38,451 nucleotides of DNA from Bremia lactucae. Its lineage: Eukaryota > Oomycota > Peronosporomycetes > Peronosporales > Peronosporaceae. Below the pieces are notes generated by a model that worked only from the letters and a program-made list of their open reading frames with translations, was not told the DNA's origin and did not search any database. Each line of letters starts with the position of its first letter. Positions within the stretch are counted from its first letter, which is position 1. The stretch is from assembly GCF_004359215.1 (NCBI RefSeq), contig NC_090615.1, positions 4,963,320-5,001,770 on the forward strand. The letters are read 5' to 3'. Positions 34,736 through 38,451 of the stretch are shown here, piece after piece. The translations under genes and the position numbers were made by a program.

Positions 34736-35310
34736 GTGTTTACCATTTTAGAAGTGCTGGACAAAACTGACGCTTGTGTTATTGAAACGCCTACCGTAGG
34801 ACCGCTGCTCGTAACCGGATACTGTCTGCTGACTACAGCACATTTCAAAAAAATCAATGGCGAAACGGATCAGCAAGAAAAAAGACAGTTCACGCGTCTC
34901 CAGGAAGCATACTTGCTCTCGGAAGAGCACTGCAAGACCGGTATATTGCCTTGCACAAATCAATGGAGTCCGTCACCCATTAGAAAAAGCTTGATTGGAA
35001 GTGTTACCGGAAAGCTAGGTCCTGACATGTCGCAAAACCACGTTCTCGTTGATCCGAGTCCACCGACAAATTCACCTAAGAGGTAGCCGGTGCCGTTATG
35101 TCAGTCCCGGTTCATCCAGGCCCTCCCCGATAGCAATATCTGGCGAGGCGTGCAAAAGCATGGTCACCCATTGTAGTAGTTAGAGATGCATGTGTCTTGG
35201 TGAATCTTCGCTGAGAGACGGAATCAAAAAGACAAATTCTCCAGGCCCTGTGCTTTGAATGTGGAGGACACGTATCTAACACGGCAGGACCCTGTCGAGT
35301 TTCGCACGCC
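34736..35310 (+). pseudogene. Possible LINE ORF1-like remnant
   Basis: A frame of 116 codons starts MFTILEVLDKTD and ends DPSPPTNSPKR. After frame changes a Cys/His cluster follows at about 35,230-35,290 (CFECGGHVSNTAGPC). It resembles a CCHC zinc knuckle but lacks two residues between the second Cys and the His. The Pro/Ser-rich stretch followed by a knuckle would suit a retroelement nucleic-acid-binding protein, and a LINE RT remnant lies next to it on the other strand. I do not recognise the first frame itself. Confidence 0.35.
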
Positions 35311-35352
35311 TAAAAGGCTTTCCTGGAGGATTCAAAATCCAAGGGTGGTCGT

Positions 35353-36101
35353 TCAGGTATTGATCCCAGAAACAATTAAGAGCCCGCTCACTTGGATCCT
35401 AGGCACCTGGAGCATCCGAAAAAATAAATAATGGTAAGTCTTAGCCTTCCTACCAGCTGCTTGCCCCGTCAAAAAGATTTGTATAATGATCCGCCATTCG
35501 GGCGCGCAACGACAGAACCTGCTCTGGTGAATGCGCGAAGTCCATCTAATTTTCGCGCCATCCCTTGATGGCCGCCACACCAGCTTTCATTCAATTACTC
35601 CGATCAATTGCAGCGCTGGGACTAACAGATACGTTGTGAGCAGCGCGAAACGTATAACTGCGCCACGCCAAGAAGCATTTGTCCTGTACCTGCGTAAGCC
35701 ATTTCAGCGCATGCTTTGTTCTTTGGGTCTTAATGGCCACGTTAAATGAAGCGAGACCCACTCCGGCCGCCTGCTCTGGCATGACTTGAAGGCCTGTATT
35801 AATTTTGTACCTACTGACCTCGGTTGCAGAGGCATGTTGCCGCACAAAGTGCTTCTACAGCTTGGTTAACTCCGTCCTCGTCCAATTCAAAAAATGTTGA
35901 AGACCGCATCTGTAGATAGTACGGCCGGTAGGATGCTGGCATTGAGAATGACCGCCTTCGGTTGCAACTGGTCGCTAACTTTGATGCCTTTAAAAACCGT
36001 CTCTGGACCCGATGAAGACGCAGTGCCCAACTTGGATTAATTGTCTCCCATGTGCCGATGTCGTAATTCAAGTAACAGATTGTCTCACTCGGAGGCAGCA
36101 C
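35353..36101 (-). pseudogene. LINE reverse transcriptase C-terminal remnant
   Basis: Minus-strand frames contain SETICYLNYDIGTWETINPS, then LRLHRVQRRFLKASKLATS at 36,080-35,980 and AAGVGLASFNVAIKTQRTKH at about 35,770. These resemble the segment after the catalytic core of L1-like oomycete LINE RTs (YLGYxVG, then RxQRRLxxAxxLATS, then GGLGLxxF). The frames are separated by stops. No catalytic YADD motif is in this stretch, so only the 3' part is represented. Confidence 0.6.
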
Positions 36102-37070
36102 TGGTATTCTGTGTAACTGCCCAAGTTGAATAGATGTATTTAGAAAAGTCAGCTTGATTTTCGTCGATTGTGACCGGAAAGTGCCAAAGCGCGTGACTAC
36201 TCGAGGGCTGGCTCAAGTTTTTTCGCCCGCTGAAGAGAGAGAGTCGAGTTGTCGACAAAGCCGAGAAAATATGCTTAACAGCGGTGACCTCTGGTACTGA
36301 TTATCCGCTTATAACTGGATCCTGTCGAATAGGTAAACCCAAAAATTCCACGACGAGTAAAAGCAGTAACGGTGTCAAGAGACTTCATAGTCGGATCCTT
36401 GGAATCGCAAACAGAAAGAGATCCAGTGCCAAAATGTAATCTAATTGTAATAAGGGTGAGGTTCTTATTTTCCCTTTAGATCTTAATGTGTCTTGTGTCT
36501 TCCTAAGGCTTGCGCTGCGATCATCAGATAGAGTAATAAGCCTTCCTAAGGTATAAAATCTCGGGCACTAGTTGACACTTGGTTATACGAACCGCTGAAC
36601 CCTTAAATTAGGATTTTTAAGCTCTACAGGTTTGTTCTACTCACAGGTTAATTACACTTATCTGTTCTGTAGAATAAATTGACACTTTAGGTCTAAAAGT
36701 CTTCGTCTGACTTAAGAAGCGAGGTAGCTCCGCTAAGCCTGGTAACTCTAGTAGTCAATTTAAAAAAAAATATGCCTGCGTATTTGTTATCATAATCTCT
36801 GCGAAATTGATGCTTATCCCGAACTTTCAGCTGCGAAACGCACTGCGTTTGAGGTCGTCCGAAAACTCTTGGGAATACGGGATCCCCTTCGGCAAGATTG
36901 CCCGTACGTCGTTGACGTTTTTGCGTGCCGCGCTTAGAGCAAACTTTCGTCAATCGAAACTTTTCACCAGCGTAAGGAGACCGGCCCGATGTACCCATTT
37001 AAACAAGCGATTTCTCTTTTTCGAATTGCGAATCGTTAAGATATAACACGATTCGAGATTCATCTATAGA
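36102..37070. other. Unannotated flank of the intact gypsy element
   Basis: No recognisable gene. An open frame at 36,998-36,693 (minus) begins MGTSGRSPYAGEKFRLTK and has no known domain. The segment at about 36,640-36,700 (TAGAATAAATTGACACTT) resembles part of the LTR at about 37,365 (CGGAATAAATAGACACAATG), so an older LTR fragment may be present. Inverted AAGGCTT/AAGCCTT arms lie at about 36,505-36,545. Confidence 0.45.
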
Positions 37071-37520
37071 TGTAACGGGGCACTGCGACTTGTACTGTTT
37101 CAGTACAAGTCCACTTCACACTGCTTCAGATGTGAGTGGTGCCTCTCGTTAGGTGACGTACACTGTACGTATAGAGGAAGACTTCTCTTAAGGCAAGTTA
37201 GCTTAAGAGTGTAAAATGAAAACTGTATTAATATAGTTAAGTGTCTTGTTAATCTATCTTTGTAAATGTTGTCTTAACTATAAACTAATACTAAACATGT
37301 AAATGAATTCTTATCTATCTTATCTCGTAACTCGCTTTGATTACTTCTACAGCTGTTTAGTCTGCGGAATAAATAGACACAATGGTCTATACCTATTAAT
37401 GGATAAGAATTCAGGAAATTACTATTAAAAGTAATTTCCTCCAAATATTATCTATCTTTTAGATAATATTAATTAACAACCTTTTAGTGTTAATTTCATG
37501 TAACGATACACCCCGTTACA
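37071..37520 (+). repeat. Complete 5' LTR of an intact-looking gypsy element
   Basis: 450 bp, starting TGTAACGGGG and ending CCCCGTTACA: a TG...CA LTR with perfect 10-bp terminal inverted repeats. The same termini occur in the diverged copies at 26,564 and 34,464. Inside are consecutive perfect hairpins: an 11-bp stem at 37,087-37,111, and others at 37,156-37,170, 37,185-37,209, 37,414-37,439, 37,444-37,470, 37,471-37,495 and 37,499-37,520. The immediate upstream base string CATCTATAGATG is a palindrome overlapping the LTR start. The 3' LTR lies outside the window. Confidence 0.85.
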
Positions 37521-37639
37521 TCACCCCTCCCTTAAACGACAATCACTCTGAATGTCATTAGGTGGAGTGGTCGCTAAATGACCACTTAATTTTTAAAATG
37601 TTTTTGATTGGTCAGATCCATCATTTTAAATTCCATCGC
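37521..37639 (+). other. Leader and presumed primer-binding region
   Basis: Untranslated leader between LTR and gag. The bases after the LTR (TCACCCCTCCCTTAAACGAC) do not begin with the usual TGG of a tRNA-primed site, so the primer is unknown. A perfect stem AGTGGTC/GACCACT lies at 37,566-37,586. Upstream in-frame ATG at 37,598 could extend gag by 14 residues. Confidence 0.6.
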
Positions 37640-38451
37640 ATGAAGGAACAATTCATGCGGGGTGAAGATAGCGCTGAACCTTCGGCTGCGGTTCGTGCAG
37701 CCGCGGGTGACGCATTGTTATCTCTTGCGGTAGACGTTCCGTCTACCGTAGTGTCTTCCACTCGCACAACACTTGGTGTTGCGAGTGCACGTGGTGATTC
37801 ACCACGTGAGTACGACCCCTCTTTAGAGGTCGATTATGAGTGCGAGTCGGACGAAATGGCCGACTCGGGGAGGATGGAACAGTCGCCTGATACCCGTCAG
37901 GCGGCTGATTATGAGCCTTCGAATGAGACGGCTCATTCCGATAGACGTGTGAACAGTCTATTTGGTTCCGACGATGAGGATGATCCCTCATCGCCCGTAC
38001 GATCTTTCGTACGGTCTCCCATACGATCACCTGCACGTGTTTCTGTGCAAGGTGACGACGGTGGCGTAAGCCATCGTAAGAAAAGTCCTCGTGGTACCCC
38101 TACCTCAGCGGGTACCACTCAGGGGAGTGATGACAGTAAAATGTCTAATCTCGCCCCTGAAAAGAAGCCGTGGCTTTTGCCAGAAAGGCTCATTAATAGC
38201 TTGTCTGGAGAAACTACTCCACACAATAAATATCCTTTATTTATTGCGACAAAGCTACATGGCCTTGATCCCAGCGCGAAGAACTTTCGCGCTGAGGAAG
38301 ATTTCTATCTCGATGCTTTTCTAAAGCATCGATGGTTTAGTGGCAATAATAAGCGAGATAAAGTCTCGCTTATGCAAGCTTGGAGTGCGTTCATTCGCAA
38401 TGTTAAAGACATTGGACGCGAAGCTTGGCTTCAAAAACTTAACGCGAATCG
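37640..38451 (+). CDS. Gypsy retrotransposon gag, runs off window end
   Basis: Open from 37,640 to the last base (270 codons, no stop), so it is 3'-partial. It starts MKEQFMRGEDSAEPSAAVRA. The N-terminal half is acidic and Ser/Arg-rich, with an RSFVRSPIRSPARV tract and a basic patch HRKKSPRGTP. The second half (APEKKPWLLPERLINSLSG, then FIATKLHGLDPSAK, FYLDAFLKHRWFSGNNK) looks like the folded gag domain. Support: it follows a complete LTR, and its start matches the broken gag at 27,025 (Met-x4-Met-Arg). I chose 37,640 for this reason; 37,598 is an alternative. The coding sequence is almost entirely made of short hairpins. An uninterrupted frame suggests recent activity. Confidence 0.8.
   Translation, partial: MKEQFMRGEDSAEPSAAVRAAAGDALLSLAVDVPSTVVSSTRTTLGVASARGDSPREYDPSLEVDYECESDEMADSGRMEQSPDTRQAADYEPSNETAHSDRRVNSLFGSDDEDDPSSPVRSFVRSPIRSPARVSVQGDDGGVSHRKKSPRGTPTSAGTTQGSDDSKMSNLAPEKKPWLLPERLINSLSGETTPHNKYPLFIATKLHGLDPSAKNFRAEEDFYLDAFLKHRWFSGNNKRDKVSLMQAWSAFIRNVKDIGREAWLQKLNAN

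Noticed and set aside
37743..38118. Minus-strand frames of 97 and 61 codons opposite the intact gag
   Set aside because: The serial inverted repeats make both strands look alike, so open antisense frames are expected. The plus frame is longer and follows an LTR.

Overview
The window looks like an oomycete genome, probably of the Phytophthora/downy-mildew group. The evidence is short introns (57-81 nt in most genes, 206 nt in RPL23A), closely packed housekeeping genes, and an island of decayed LTR retrotransposons, including chromodomain Ty3/gypsy elements. The species cannot be fixed from sequence alone.

Left half (about 0.9-21.4 kb) is gene-dense and has six genes. A giant VPS13 lipid-transfer protein gene (minus, 3 exons) diverges from a 9-exon striatin/STRIPAK scaffold gene (plus) across roughly 150 bp. 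Striatin converges on ribosomal protein uL23/RPL23A (minus, 2 exons). A small antibiotic-biosynthesis-monooxygenase-like protein (minus) diverges from a 3-exon acid-sphingomyelinase-like phosphodiesterase (plus). That gene converges, 65 bp apart, on a 3-exon peptidyl-tRNA hydrolase 2 gene (minus). Exon joins were worked out by hand from splice sites, phase and family similarity. The genes are not an operon and have no evident common pathway.

Right half (about 21.5-38.4 kb) is a retrotransposon graveyard with one fresh element. In order: an unresolved stretch; a decayed Ty1/copia element (minus, 22.5-25.4 kb); three related gypsy LTR copies and a second LTR type followed by a broken gag (25.5-27.7 kb); a decayed gypsy pol with RT, RNase H, integrase and chromodomain (minus, 31.5-28.0 kb); further gag and LTR pieces (31.7-34.5 kb); LINE-like remnants (34.7-36.1 kb); and, at 37,071, the 5' end of an apparently intact gypsy element. 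That last element has a 450-bp LTR with perfect 10-bp terminal inverted repeats and a gag frame that stays open to the window end.

The most unusual signal is in that element. Its LTR, leader and gag coding sequence are built from a near-continuous series of short-loop perfect hairpins. I counted 21 perfect stems of 7 bp or more in about 1.4 kb, where about one is expected by chance. Weaker versions occur in the decayed relatives. In two places the paired arms differ between copies in a compensating way: the gag start-codon hairpin, and a 36-bp hairpin repeat in the broken gag. This suggests a retroelement RNA or DNA whose coding sequence is selected, or mechanistically shaped, to fold locally.
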